Of a stretch of 64,000 nt of DNA, positions 1-14,205 are shown one piece after another. The number at the start of each line of letters is the position of its first letter. Within the stretch, counting starts at the first letter, position 1. The stretch covers positions 154,104,129 to 154,168,128 of the forward strand of contig CM060890.1 in NCBI GenBank assembly GCA_030762935.1. The letters run 5' to 3'. The position numbers and the translations under genes are program-made. The stretch is from Hymenopus coronatus. Its lineage: Eukaryota; Arthropoda; Insecta; Mantodea; Hymenopodidae. The notes under the pieces were generated by a model. The model was not told where the DNA came from. It ran no database searches and saw nothing but the letters and a program-made list of their open reading frames with translations.

Positions 1-3000
1 TAGTAGGAGCACGTTTATCAAGCGTCAGGACACTCTGTGTATACTCATAGGAGTCAAATGTGATTACAGTGGGAGCACGTTTATCAAGTGTCAGGACACC
101 CTGTGTATACTCACAGGAGTCAAATGTGTTTGATAGTAGGAGCACTTTTATCAAGCGTCAGGACACTCTGTGTATAGTCACAGGAGTCAAAAGTGTTTGG
201 CAATAGGAGCACGTTTATCAAGCGTCAGGACACTGTGTATACTCACAGGAGTCAAATGTGTTTGGCAATAGGAAAACGTTTATCAAGCATCAGGACACTC
301 TGTGTATACTCACAGGAGTCAAATGTTTTTGACAGTAGGAGCACGTTTATCAAGCGTCAGGACACTTGGTGTATATACTCGTAGGAGTCAAATTTGTTTG
401 ACAGCAGGAGCAAATTTATCAAGCGTCAGGACACCTGGTGTGTATACTCACAGGAGTCAAATATGTTTGACAGCAGCAGCACGTTTATCAAGCGTCAGGA
501 CACCTGGTGTGTATACTCACAGGAGTCAAATGTGTTTGACAGTAGGTGCACGTTTATCAAGCTTCAGGACACTGGTGTGTATACGCACAGGTGTCAAATG
601 TGTTTGACATTCGGAGCACGTTTATCAAGCGTCAGTACACCTGGTGTGTATACTCGTAGGAGTCAAATGTGTTTGACAGCAGGAGCACGTTTATCAAGCG
701 TTGGGACACTTGGTGTGTATACTCGTAGGAGTCAAATGTGATTGACAGTAGGAGCACGTTTATCAAGCGTCAGGACACCTGGAGTGTATACTCATAGGAG
801 TCAAATGTGCTTGACATTCGGAGCACGTTTATGAAGCGTCAGGAAGCTTGGTGTGTATACTCACAGGAGCCAAATGTGTTTGACAGTAGGAGCACGTTTA
901 TCAAGCGCCAGGACACCTGGTATGTATACTCATATGAGTCAAATGTGTTTGACTGTAGGAGCACGTTTAACAAGCGTCAGGTCACACTTTGTATAGTCAC
1001 AGAAGTCAAATGTGTTTAATAGTAGGAGCACGTTTATCAAGTGTCAAGAAACTCTGTGTGTACTCACAAGAATCAAATGTGTTTGATAGTAGGAGCGAGT
1101 TTATCAAGCGTCAGGACACCTGGTGTGTATACTCGGAGGAGTCAAATGTGTTTGACAGCAGGAGCACGTTTATCAAGCGTCAGGACACCTGATGTGTATA
1201 CTCACAGGAGTCAAATGTGTTTTACAGTAGGAGCACGTTTATCAAGCTTCAGGACACCTGGTGTGTATACGCACAGGGGTCAAATGTGTTTGACATTCGG
1301 AGCACGTTTATCAAGCGTCAGGACAACTGGTGTGTATACTCAAAGGAGTCAAATGTGTTTGACATTCGGAGCACGTTTATCAAGCGTCAGGACGCTTGGT
1401 GTGTATGCTCACAGGAGTCAAATGTGTTTGACAGTAGGAGCACGTTTATCAAGCGCCAGGACACCTGTTATGTATACTCACAGGAGTCAAATATGTTTGA
1501 TAGTAGGAGCACGTTTATCAAGTGTCAGGACACTCTGTGTATAGTTACAGGAGTCAAATGTGTTTGGCAATAGGTGCACGTTTATCAAGCGTCAGGACAC
1601 TGTGTATACTCACAGGAGTCAAATGTGTTTGGCAATAGGAACACGTTTATCAAGCGTCAGGACACTCTGTGTATACTCACAGGAGTCAAATGTGTTTGGC
1701 AATAGGAACACGTTTTTCAAGCGTCAGGACACTGTGTATACTCACAGGAGTCAAATGTGTTTGACAGTAGGAGCACGTTTATCAAGCGTCATGACACTTG
1801 GTGTATATACTCGTAGGAGTCAAATTTGTTTGACAGCAGGAGCAGGTTTATCAAGCGTCAAGACACCTGGTGTGTATACTCACAGGAGTCAAATGTGTTT
1901 GACAGCAGGAGCACGTTTATCAAGCGTCAGGACACCTGATATGTATTCTCACAGGAGTCAAATGTGTTTGACATTCGGAGCACGTTTATCAAGCGTCAGG
2001 ACACCTGGTGTGTATACTCGTAGGAGTCATATGTTTTTGACAGCAGGAGTACGTTTATCAAGCGTTAGGACACCTGATGTGTATACTCGTAGGAGTCAAA
2101 TGTGATTGACAGTAGGAGCACGTTTATCAAGCGTCAGTACACCTGGTGTGTATACTCGTAGGAGTCAAATGTGTTGACAGTAGGAGCACGTTTATCATGC
2201 GCCAGGACACCTGGTATGTATACTCACAGGAGTCAAATGTGTTTGACATTAGGAGCACGTTTATCAAGCGTCAGTCACACTTTGTATAGTCACAGAAGTC
2301 AAATGTGTTTGATAGTAGGAGCACGTTTATCAAGTGTCAAGAAACTCTGTGTATACTCGCAGAAGTCAAATGTGTTTGATAGCAGGAGCACGTTTATCAA
2401 GCGTCAGGACACTCTGTGTGTACTCACAAGAGACAAATGTGTGTGATAGAAGGAGCAAGTTTATCAAGCGTCAGGACACTTTTTATGCTCGTAGCAGTCA
2501 AATATATTTGATAGTAGGAGCACGTTTATCAAGTGTCAGGACTCTCTGTGTTTAGTCACAGGATTAAAATGTGTTTGATAATAGAAGCACGTTTATCAAG
2601 TGTCAGGACACTCTGTGTTTACTCATAGGAGTCAAATGTTTTGATAGTAGGAGCACGTTAATCAAACGTCAGGACAACTGGTGTGTATAGTCACAGGAGT
2701 CAGATATGTTTGGCAATAGGAGCACGTTTATCAAGCGTCAGGACACTGTGTATACTCACAGGAGTCAAATGTGTTTGGCAATAGGAAAACGTTTATCAAG
2801 CATCAGGACACTCTGTGTATACTCACAGGAGTCAAATGTGTTTGACAGTAGGAGCACGTTTATCAAGCGTCAGGACACTTGATGTATATACTCGTAGGAG
2901 TCAAATTGGTTTGACAGCAGGAGCAAGTTTATCAAGCGTCAGGACACCTGGTGTGTATACTCACAGGAGTCAAATATGTTTGACAGTAGCAGCACGTTTA

Positions 3001-5974
3001 TCAAGCGTCAGGCCACCTGGTGTGTATACAAACAGGAGTCAAATGTGTTTGACATTCGGAGCACGTTTATCAAGCGTCAGTACACCTGGTGTGTATACTC
3101 GTAGGAGTCAAATGTGTTTGACAGCAGGAGCACGTTTATCAAGCGTTAGGACACCTGATGTGTATACTCGTAGGAGTCAAATATGATTGACAGTAGGAGC
3201 ACGTTTATCAAGCGTCAGGACACCTGGTGTGTATACTCATAGGAGTCAAATGTGCTTGACATTCGGAGCACGTATATGAAGCGTCAGGACGCTTGGTGTG
3301 TATACTCACAGGAGTCAAATGTGTTTGACAGTAGGAGCACGTTTATCAAGCGTCAGGTCACACTTTGTATAGTCACAGAAGTCAAATGTGTTAAATAGTA
3401 GGAGCACGTTTATCATTGTGTCAAGAAACTCTGTGTGTACTCACAAGAATCAAATGTGTTTGATAGTAGGAGCAAGTTTATCAAGCGTCAGGACACCTGG
3501 TGTGTATACTCGGAGGAGTCAAATGTGTTTGACAGCAGGAGCACGTTTATCAAGCTTCAGGACACCTGGTGTGTATACGCACAGGAGTCAAATGTGTTTG
3601 ACATTCGGAGCACGTTTATCAAGCGTCAGGACACCTGGTGTGTATACTTACAGGGGTCAAAGGTGTTTGACATTCGGAGCACGTTTATCAAGCGTCAGGA
3701 CGCTTGGTGTGTATACTCACAGTAGTCAAATATGTTTGACAGTAGGAGCACGTTTATCAAGCGCCAGGACACCTGGTATGTATACTCACAGGAGTCAAAT
3801 ATGTTTGATAGTAGGAGCACGTTTATCAAGTGTCAGGACACTCTGTGTATAGTTACAGGAGTCAAATGTGTTTGGCAATAGGTGCACGTTTATCAAGCGT
3901 CAGGACACTGTGTATACTCACAGGAGTCAAATGTGTTTAGCAATAGGAACACGTTTATCAAGCGTCAGGACACTCTGTGTATACTCACAGGAGTCAAATG
4001 TGTTTGGCAATAGGAACACGTTTATCAAGCGTCAGGACACTGTGTATACTCACAGGAGACAAATGTGTTTGACAGTAGGAGCACGTTTATCAAGCGTCAG
4101 GACACTTGGTGTATATACTCGTAGGAGTCAAATTTGTTTGACAGCAGGAGCAGGTTTATCAAACGTCAGGACAACAGGTGTGTATACTCACAGGAGTCAA
4201 ATGTGTTTGACAGTAGCAGCACGTTTATCAAGCGTCAGGACACCTGGTGTGTATACTCGTAGGAGTCAAATGTGTTTGACAGCAGGGGCACGTTTATCAA
4301 TAGTCAGGTCACACTTTGTATAGTCACAGAAGTCAAATGTGTTTAATAGTAGGAGCACGTTTATCAAGTGTCAAGAAACTCTGTGTGTACTCACAAGTAT
4401 TAAATGTGTTTGATAGTAGTAGCAAGTTTATCAAGCGTCAGGACACCTGGTGTGTATACTCGGAGGAGTCAAATGTGTTTGACAGCAGGAGCACGTTTAT
4501 CAAGCGTCAGGACACTTGATGTGTATACTCACAGGAGTCAAATGTGTTTTACAGTAGGAGCACGTTTATCAAGCTTCAGGACACCTGGTGTGTATACGCA
4601 CAGGAGTCAAATGTGTTTGACATTCGGAGCACGTTTATCAAGCGTCAGGACACCTGGTGTGTATACTCACAGGAGTCAAATGTGTTTGAAATTCGGAGCA
4701 CGTTTATCAAGCGTCAGGACGTTTGGTGTGTATACTCACAGGAGTCAAATGTGTTTGACAGCAGGAGCACGTTTATCAAGCGTCTGGACACTCTGTGTAT
4801 ACTCACAGGAGTCAAATGTGTTTGACAGCAGCAGCACGTTTATCAAGCGTCTGGACACCTGGTGTGTATACTCGTAGGAGTCAAATGTGTTTGAAAGCAG
4901 GAGCACGTTTATCAAGCTTCAGGACACCTGATGTGTATACTCACAGGAGTCAAATGTGTTTGACAGTAGGAGCACGTTTATCAAGCGTCAGGACACCTGG
5001 TGTGTATACGCACAGGAGTCAAATGTGTTTGACATTCGGAGCACGTTTATCAAGCGTCAGGACACCTGGTGTGTATACTCGTAGGAGTCAAATGTGTTTG
5101 ACAGCAGGAGCACGTTTATCAAGCGTTAGGATACCTGATGTGTATACTCGTAGGAGTCAAATGTGATTGACAGTAAGAGCACGTTTATCAAGCGTCAGGA
5201 CACCTGGTGTGTATACTCGTGGGAGTCAAATGTGATTGACAGTAGGAGTACGTTTATCAAGCGTCAGGACACCTGATGTGTATAGTCGTAGGAGTCAAAT
5301 GTGATTGACAGTAGGAGCACGTTTATCAAGCGTCAGGACACCGGGCGTGTATACTCATAGGAGTCAAATGTGTTTGACATTCGGAGCACGTTTATCAAGC
5401 GTCAGGACGCTTGGTGTTTATACTCACAGGAGTCAAATGTGTTTGACAGTAGGAGCACGTTTATCAAGCGCCAGGACACCTGGTATGTATACTCACAGGA
5501 GTCAAATGTGTTTGACTGTAGGAGCACGTTTATCATGCGTCAGGTCAACTTTGTATAGTCACAGATGTCAAATGTGTTTGATAGTAGGAGCACGTTTATC
5601 AAGTGTCAAGACACTCTGTGTATACTCGCAGAAGTCAAATGTGTTTGATAGTAGGAGCACGTTTATCAAGCGTCAGGACACTCTGTGTGTACTCACAAGA
5701 GACAAATGTGTTTGATAGTAGGAGCAAGCTTATCAAGCGTCAGGACACTGTTTATGCTCGTAGCAGTCAAATATATTTGATAGTAGGAGCACGTTTGTCA
5801 AGTGTCAGGACACTCTGTGTTTAGTCACAGGAGTAAAATGTGTTTGATAGTAGAAGCACGTTTATCAAGTGTCAGGACACTCTGTGTTTACTCATAGGAG
5901 TCAAATGTGTTGATAGTAGGAGCACGTTAATCAAGCGTCAGGACACCTGATGTGTATACTCACAGGAGTCAAAT

Positions 5975-7187
5975 GTGTTTGATAGTAGGAGCACGTTTAT
6001 CAAGTGTCAGGACACTGTGTATACTCACAGGAGTCAAATGTGTTTGATAGTAGGAGCACGTTTATCAAGTGTCAGGACACTCTGTGTATGGTCACAGGAA
6101 TCAAATGTGTTTGGCAATAGGAGCACGTTTATCATGCGTCAGGACACTGTGTATACTCACAGGAGTCAAATGTGTTTGGCAATAGGAACACGTTTATCAA
6201 GCGTCAGGACACTCTGTGTATACTCACAGGAGTCAAATGTGTTTGGCAATAGGAACACGTTTATCAAGCGTCAGGACACTGTGTATCCTCACAGGAGTCA
6301 AATTTGTTTGACAGTAGGAGCACGTTTATCAAGCCACAGGACACTTGGTGTATATACTCGTAGGAGTCAAATGTGTTTGACAGCAGGAGCACGTTTATCA
6401 AGCGTCAGGACACTCTGTGTATACTCACAGGAGTCAAATGTGTTTGACAGCAGCAGCACGTTTATCAAGCGTCTGGACACCTGGTGTGTATACTCACAGG
6501 AGTCAAATGTGTTTGACAGTAGGAGCACGTTTATCAAGCGCCAGGGCACCTGGTGTGTATACGCACAGGAGTCAAATATGTTTGACATTCGGAGCACGTT
6601 TATCAAGCGTCAGGACACCTGGTGTGTATACTCGTTGGAGTCAAATGTGTTTGACAGCAGGAGCACGTTTATCAAGCGTTAGGACACCTGATGTGTATAC
6701 TCGTAGGAGTCAAATGTGATTGACAGTAGGAGCACATTTATCAAGCGTCAGGACACCTGGTGTGTATACTCGTAGGAGTCAAATGTGATTGACAGTAGGA
6801 GTACGTTTATCAAGCGTCAGGACACTTGATGTGTATAGTCGTAGGAGTCAAATGTGATTGACAGTAGGAGCACGTTTATGAAGCGTCAGGACACTCTGTG
6901 TGTACTCACAAGAGACAAATGTGTTTGATAGTAGGAGCAAGTTTATCAAGCGTCAGGACACTGTTTATGCTCGTAGCAGTCAAATATATTTGATAGTAGG
7001 AGCACGTTTGTCAAGTGTCAGGACACTCTGTGTTTAGTCACAGGAGTAAAATGTGTTTGATAGTAGAAGCACGTTTATCAAGTGTCAGGACACTCTGTGT
7101 TTACTCATAGGAGTCAAATGTGTTGATAGTAGGAGCACGTTAATCAAGCGTCAGGACACCTGATGTGTATACTCACAGGAGTCAAAT
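5975..7187. repeat. Partial higher-order repeat of Sat69
   Basis: It begins with the same ordered set of variant monomers as the full units to its right, but is about 1.21 kb long because a block of monomers is missing. It looks like a deleted or ancestral version of the higher-order unit. Confidence 0.75.
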
Positions 7188-8809
7188 GTGTTTGATAGTA
7201 GGAGCACGTTTATCAAGTGTCAGGACACTGTGTATACTCACAGGAGTCAAATGTGTTTGATAGTAGGAGCACGTTTATCAAGTGTCAGGACACTCTGTGT
7301 ATGGTCACAGGAATCAAATGTGTTTGGCAATAGGAGCACGTTTATCATGCGTCAGGACACTGTGTATACTCACAGGAGTCAAATGTGTTTGGCAATAGGA
7401 ACACGTTTATCAAGCGTCAGGACACTCTGTGTATACTCACAGGAGTCAAATGTGTTTGGCAATAGGAACACGTTTATCAAGCGTCAGGACACTGTGTATA
7501 CTCACAGGAGTCAAATTTGTTTGACAGTAGGAGCACGTTTATCAGGCCACAGGACACTTGGTGTATATACTCGTAGGAGTCAAATGTGTTTGACAGCAGG
7601 AGCACGTTTATCAAGCGTCAGGACACTCTGTGTATACTCACAGGAGTCAAATGTGTTTGACAGCAGCAGCACGTTTATCAAGCGTCTGGACACCTGGTGT
7701 GTATACTCGTAGGAGTTAAATGTGTTTGACAGCAGGAGCACGTTTATCAAGCTTCAGGACACCTGATGTGTATACTCACAGGAGTCAAATGTGTTTGACA
7801 GTAGGAGCACGTTTATCAAGCGCCATGACACCTGGTGTGTATACGCACAGGAGTCAAATATGTTTGACATTCGGAGCACGTTTATCAAGCGTCAGGACAC
7901 CTGGTGTGTATACTCGTAGGAGTCAAATGTGTTTGACAGCAGGAGCACGTTTATCAAGCGTTAGGACACCTGATGTGTATACTCGTAGGAGTCAAATGTG
8001 ATTGACAGTAGGAGCACATTTATCAAGCGTCAGGACACCTGGTGTGTATACTCGTAGGAGTCAAATGTGATTGACAGTAGGAGTACGTTTATCAAGCGTC
8101 AGGACACCTGATGTGTATAGTCGTAGGAGTCAAATGTGATTGACAGTAGGAGCACGTTTATCAAGCGTCAGGACACCGGGCGTGTATACTCATAGGAGTC
8201 AAATGTGTTTGACATTCGGAGCACGTTTATCAAGCGTCAGGACGCTTGGTGTTTATACTCACAGGAGTCAAATGTGTTTGACAGTAGGAGCACGTTTATC
8301 AAGCGCCAGGACACCAGGTATGTATACTCACAGGAGTCAAATGTGTTTGACTGTAGGAGCACGTTTATCATGCGTCAGGTCAACTTTGTATAGTCACAGA
8401 TGTCAAGTGTGTTTGATAGTAGGAGCACGTTTATCAAGTGTCAAGACACTCTGTGTATACTCGCAGAAGTCAAATGTGTTTGATAGTAGGAGCACGTTTA
8501 TGAAGCGTCAGGACACTCTGTGTGTACTCACAAGAGACAAATGTGTTTGATAGTAGGAGCAAGTTTATCAAGCGTCAGGACACTGTTTATGCTCGTAGCA
8601 GTCAAATATATTTGATAGTAGGAGCACGTTTGTCAAGTGTCAGGACACTCTGTGTTTAGTCACAGGAGTAAAATGTGTTTGATAGTAGAAGCACGTTTAT
8701 CAAGTGTCAGGACACTCTGTGTTTACTCATAGGAGTCAAATGTGTTGATAGTAGGAGCACGTTAATCAAGCGTCAGGACACCTGATGTGTATACTCACAG
8801 GAGTCAAAT
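7188..8809. repeat. Sat69 higher-order repeat, unit 1
   Basis: A 1,622-bp block of about 24 variant monomers in fixed order. The same order recurs 1,622 bp downstream with only scattered substitutions. The 174-codon frame that opens the unit differs from that of the next unit at one residue. The choice of phase is arbitrary. Confidence 0.85.
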
Positions 8810-10432
8810 GTGTTTGATAGTAGGAGCACGTTTATCAAGTGTCAGGACACTGTGTATACTCACAGGAGTCAAATGTGTTTGATAGTAGGAGCACGTTTAT
8901 CAAGTGTCAGGACACTCTGTGTATGGTCACAGGAATCAAATGTGTTTGGCAATAGGAGCACGTTTATCATGCGTCAGGACACTGTGTATACTCACAGGAG
9001 TCAAATGTGTTTGGCAATAGGAACACGTTTATCAAGCGTCAGGACACTCTGTGTATACTCACAGGAGTCAAATGTGTTTGGCAATAGGAACACGTTTATC
9101 AAGCGTCAGGACACTGTGTATACTCACAGGAGTCAAATTTGTTTGACAGTAGGAGCACGTTTATCAAGCCACAGGACACTTGGTGTATATACTCGTAGGA
9201 GTCAAATGTGTTTGACAGCAGGAGCACGTTTATCAAGCGTCAGGACACTCTGTGTATACTCACAGGAGTCAAATGTGTTTGACAGCAGCAGCACGTTTAT
9301 CAAGCGTCTGGACACCTGGTGTGTATACTCGTAGGAGTTAAATGTGTTTGACAGCAGGAGCACGTTTATCAAGCTTCAGGACACCTGATGTGTATACTCA
9401 CAGGAGTCAAATGTGTTTGACAGTAGGAGCACGTTTATCAAGCGCCAGGACACCTGGTGTGTATACGCACAGGAGTCAAATATGTTTGACATTCGGAGCA
9501 CGTTTATCAAGCGTCAGGACACCTGGTGTGTATACTCGTAGGAGTCAAATGTGTTTGACAGCAGGAGCACGTTTATCAAGCGTTAGGACACCTGATGTGT
9601 ATACTCGTAGGAGTCAAATGTGATTGACAGTAGGAGCACATTTATCAAGCGTCAGGACACCTGGTGTGTATACTCGTAGGAGTCAAATGTGATTGACAGT
9701 AGGAGTACGTTTATCAAGCGTCAGGACACCTGATGTGTATAGTCGTAGGAGTCAAATGTGATTGACAGTAGGAGCACGTTTATCAAGCGTCAGGACACCG
9801 GGCGTGTATACTCATAGGAGTCAAATGTGTTTTTCCATTCGGAGTACGTTTATCAAGCGTCAGGACGCTTGGTGTTTATACTCACAGGAGTCAAATGTGT
9901 TTGACAGTAGGAGCACGTTTATCAAGCGCCAGGACACCTGGTATGTATACTCACAGGAGTCAAATGTGTTTGACTGTAGGAGCACGTTTATCATGCGTCA
10001 GGTCAACTTTGTATAGTCACAGATGTCAAGTGTGTTTGATAGTAGGAGCACGTTTATCAAGTGTCAAGACACTCTGTGTATACTCGCAGAAGTCAAATGT
10101 GTTTGATAGTAGGAGCACGTTTATGAAGCGTCAGGACACTCTGTGTGTACTCACAAGAGACAAATGTGTTTGATAGTAGGAGCAAGTTTATCAAGCGTCA
10201 GGACACTGTTTATGCTCGTAGCAGTCAAATATATTTGATAGTAGGAGCACGTTTGTCAAGTGTCAGGACACTCTGTGTTTAGTCACAGGAGTAAAATGTG
10301 TTTGATAGTAGAAGCACGTTTATCAGGTGTCAGGACACTCTGTGTTTACTCATAGGAGTCAAATGTGTTGATAGTAGGAGCACGTTAATCAAGCGTCAGG
10401 ACACCTGATGTGTATACTCACAGGAGTCAAAT
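8810..10432. repeat. Sat69 higher-order repeat, unit 2
   Basis: A 1,623-bp block collinear with unit 1. Near 9830 it carries the variant TTTTTCCATTCGGAGTACG, absent from the same place in unit 1 (8212) but present in the next unit (near 11730). Confidence 0.85.
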
Positions 10433-12331
10433 GTGTTTGATAGTAGGAGCACGTTTATCAAGTGTCAGGACACTGTGTATACTCACAGGAGTCAAATGTG
10501 TTTGATAGTAGGAGCACGTTTATCAAGTGTCAGGACACTCTGTGTATGGTCACAGGAATCAAATGTGTTTGGCAATAGGAGCACGTTTATCATGCGTCAG
10601 GACACTGTGTATACTCACAGGAGTCAAATGTGCTTGGCAATAGGAACACGTTTATCAAGCGTCAGGACACTCTGTGTATACTCACAGGAGTCAAATGTGT
10701 TTGGCAATAGGAACACGTTTATCAAGCGTCAGGACACTGTGTATACTCACAGGAGTCAAATTTGTTTGACAGTAGGAGCACGTTTATCAAGCCACAGGAC
10801 ACTTGGTGTATATACTCGTAGGAGTCAAATGTGTTTGACAGCAGGAGCACGTTTATCAAGCGTCAGGACACTCTGTGTATACTCACAGGAGTCAAATGTG
10901 TTTGACAGCAGCAGCACGTTTATCAAGCGTCTGGACACCTGGTGTGTATACTCGTAGGAGTCAAATGTGTTTGACAGCAGGAGCACGTTTATCAAGCTTC
11001 AGGACACCTGATGTGTATACTCACAGGAGTCAAAAGTGTTTGACAGTAGGAGCACGTTTATCAAGCGTCAGGACACCTGGTGTGTATACGCACAGGAGTC
11101 AAATGTGTTTGACATTCGGAGCACGTTTATCAAGCGTCAGGACACCTGGTGTGTATACTCGTAGGAGTCAAATGTGTTTGACAGCAGGAGCACGTTTATC
11201 AAGCGTTAGGACACCTGATGTGTATACTCGTAGGAGTCAAATGTGATTGACAGTAGGAGCACATTTATCAAGCGTCAGGACACCTGGTGTGTATACTCGT
11301 AGGAGTCAAATGTGATTGACAGTAGGAGTACGTTTATCAAGCGTCAGGACACCTGATGTGTATAGTCGTAGGAGTCAAATGTGATTGACAGCAGGAGCAC
11401 GTTTATCAAGCGTTAGGACTCCTTATGTGTATACTCGTAGGAGTCAAATGTGATTGACAGTAGGAGCACGTTTATCAAGCGTCAGGACACCTGGTGTGTA
11501 TACTCGTAGGAGTCAAATGTGATTGACAGTAGGAGTACGTTTATCAAGCGTCAGGACACCTGATGTGTATACCCGTAGGAGTCAAATGTGATTGACAGTA
11601 GGAGTACGTTTATCAAGCGTCAGGACACCTGATGTGTATAGTCGTAGGAGTCAAATGTGATTGACAGTAGGAGCACGTTTATCAAGCGTCAGGACACCGG
11701 GCGTGTATACTCATAGGAGTCAAATGTGTTTTTCCATTCGGAGTACGTTTATCAAGCGTCAGGACGCTTGGTGTTTATACTCACAGGAGTCAAATGTGTT
11801 TGACAGTAGGAGCACGTTTATCAAGCGCCAGGACACCTGGTATGTATACTCACAGGAGTCAAATGTGTTTGACTGTAGGAGCACGTTTATCATGCGTCAG
11901 GTCAACTTTGTATAGTCACAGATGTCAAGTGTGTTTGATAGTAGGAGCACGTTTATCAAGTGTCAAGACACTCTGTGTATACTCGCAGAAGTCAAATGTG
12001 TTTGATAGTAGGAGCACGTTTATGAAGCGTCAGGACACTCTGTGTGTACTCACAAGAGACAAATGTGTTTGATAGTAGGAGCAAGTTTATCAAGCGTCAG
12101 GACACTGTTTATGCTCGTAGCAGTCAAATATATTTGATAGTAGGAGCACGTTTGTCAAGTGTCAGGACACTCTGTGTTTAGTCACAGGAGTAAAATGTGT
12201 TTGATAGTAGAAGCACGTTTATCAGGTGTCAGGACACTCTGTGTTTACTCATAGGAGTCAAATGTGTTGATAGTAGGAGCACGTTAATCAAGCGTCAGGA
12301 CACCTGATGTGTATACTCACAGGAGTCAAAT
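10433..12331. repeat. Sat69 higher-order repeat, unit 3, enlarged
   Basis: Collinear with unit 2 but 1,899 bp long. The extra 276 bp equals four 69-bp monomers and lies around 11385-11660. It includes the unusual variant GTTAGGACTCCTTATG. Confidence 0.85.
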
Positions 12332-13500
12332 GTGTTTGATAGTAGGAGCACGTTTATCAAGTGTCAGGACACTGTGTATACTCACAGGAGTCAAATGTGT
12401 TTGATAGTAGGAGCACGTTTATCAAGTGTCAGGACACTCTGTGTATGGTCACAGGAATCAAATGTGTTTGGCAATAGGAGCACGTTTATCATGCGTCAGG
12501 ACACTGTGTATACTCACAGGAGTCAAATGTGCTTGGCAATAGGAACACGTTTATCAAGCGTCAGGACACTCTGTGTATACTCACAGGAGTCAAATGTGTT
12601 TGGCAATAGGAACACGTTTATCAAGCGTCAGGACACTGTGTATACTCACAGGAGTCAAATTTGTTTGACAGTAGGAGCACGTTTATCAAGCCACAGGACA
12701 CTTGGTGTATATACTCGTAGGAGTCAAATGTGTTTGACAGCAGGAGCACGTTTATCAAGCGTCAGGACACTCTGTGTATACTCACAGGAGTCAAATGTGT
12801 TTGACAGCAGCAGCACGTTTATCAAGCGTCTGGACACCTGGTGTGTATACTCGTAGGAGTCAAATGTGTTTGACAGCAGGAGCACGTTTATCAAGCTTCA
12901 GGACACCTGATGTGTATACTCACAGGAGTCAAAAGTGTTTGACAGTAGGAGCACGTTTATCAAGCGTCAGGACACCTGGTGTGTATACGCACAGGAGTCA
13001 AATGTGTTTGACATTCGGAGCACGTTTATCAAGCGTCAGGACACCTGGTGTGTATACTCGTAGGAGTCAAATGTGTTTGACAGCAGGAGCACGTTTATCA
13101 AGCGTTAGGACACCTGATGTGTATACTCGTAGGAGTCAAATGTGATTGACAGTAGGAGCACATTTATCAAGCGTCAGGACACCTGGTGTGTATACTCGTA
13201 GGAGTCAAATGTGATTGACAGTAGGAGTACGTTTATCAAGCGTCAGGACACCTGATGTGTATAGTCGTAGGAGTCAAATGTGATTGACAGCAGGAGCACG
13301 TTTATCAAGCGTTAGGACTCCTTATGTGTATACTCGTAGGAGTCAAATGTGATTGACAGTAGGAGCACGTTTATCAAGCGTCAGGACACCTGGTGTGTAT
13401 ACTCGTAGGAGTCAAATGTGATTGACAGTAGGAGTACGTTTATCAAGCGTCAGGACACCTGATGTGTATACCCGTAGGAGTCAAATGTGATTGACAGTAG
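12332..13500. repeat. Sat69 higher-order repeat, unit 4, truncated
   Basis: Collinear with unit 3, including the GTTAGGACTCCTTATG monomer at about 13310. It then departs from the unit order near 13500, where less regular monomers resume up to the SINE. Confidence 0.8.
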
Positions 13501-13991
13501 GAGCACGTTTATCAAGCGTCAGGACAGCTGGTGTGTATACTCATAGGAGTCAAATGTGTTTGACTGTAGGAGCACGTTTATCAATAGTCAGGTCACACTT
13601 TGTATAGTCACAGAAGTCAAATGTGTTTGATAGTAGGAGCACGTTTATCAAGGGTCAAGACACTCTGTGTATACTCACAAAAGTCAAATGTGTTTGATAG
13701 TAGGAGCAGGTTTATCAAGCGTCAGGACACTCTGTGTGTACTCACAAGAATCAAATGTGTTTGATAGTAGGAGCAAGTTTATCAAGCGTCGGGACACTCT
13801 GTGTGTACTCACAAGAATCAAATGTGTTTGACATTCGGAGCACGTTTATCAAGCGTCAGGACGCTTGGTGTGTATACTCACAGGAGTCAAATGTGTTTGA
13901 TAGTAGGAGCACGTTTATCAAGTGTCAAGACACTCTGTGTATACTCGCAGAAGTCAAATGTGTTTGATAGTAGGAGCACGTTTGTCAAGCG

Positions 13992-14205
13992 ATGCCGGTC
14001 CCCATGGCCACGCTCGCTAAAGCGTCTCGCTTTGGTGCTTCGTGGGCAGGAGATCGTGGGTTCGAGTCCCGCCTTCGGCATGGGTGTTATATGTTTGTGC
14101 AATGTGTATATGTTTGTAAAGAAACAGTAAAACCAGTAAACCAGTAATCAGCAAAACCTACGTGGGGAAATGTAAATAGGGAAAAAAAAAAAAAAAAAAA
14201 AAAAA
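13992..14205 (+). mobile_element. tRNA-derived SINE inserted in Sat69
   Basis: The sequence breaks the satellite exactly inside a monomer. It carries a pol III B box, GGTTCGAGTCC, at 14059-14069 inside a five-base-pair T-arm, and a weaker A-box-like TGGCCACGCTCG near 14016. A tRNA-unrelated tail and a 24-base A run (14182-14205) follow. AAGCG occurs at both junctions (13987-13991 and 14204-14208), a short target duplication overlapping the A tail. The tRNA fold is incomplete, with no convincing anticodon arm, so this is a retroposon and not a working tRNA. Confidence 0.85.

Larger units (their letters stand above)
1..13991. repeat. 69-bp satellite array (Sat69)
   Basis: About 200 head-to-tail monomers share the core GGAGCACGTTTATCAAGCG followed by CAGGACAC. 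The commonest period is 69 bp; indels in the GTGTATAC part give 64-67 bp variants. Since 69 is 23 codons, two of the three forward frames stay open over several monomers and give 23-residue periodic peptides. Those frames start and stop at random monomers and shift at indels, so I read the array as non-coding. The left edge lies outside the window. The first 6 kb is more heterogeneous than the remainder. Confidence 0.95.

Noticed and set aside
193..13967. Many overlapping open frames of 60-235 codons in the 69-bp array
   Set aside because: They follow from a 69-bp (23-codon) period lacking stops in two frames. They begin and end at random monomers and shift at each indel.
13992..14080. Functional tRNA gene
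   Set aside because: The B box is good but the anticodon arm does not fold with U33 and five pairs. The sequence continues into a SINE tail and poly-A.
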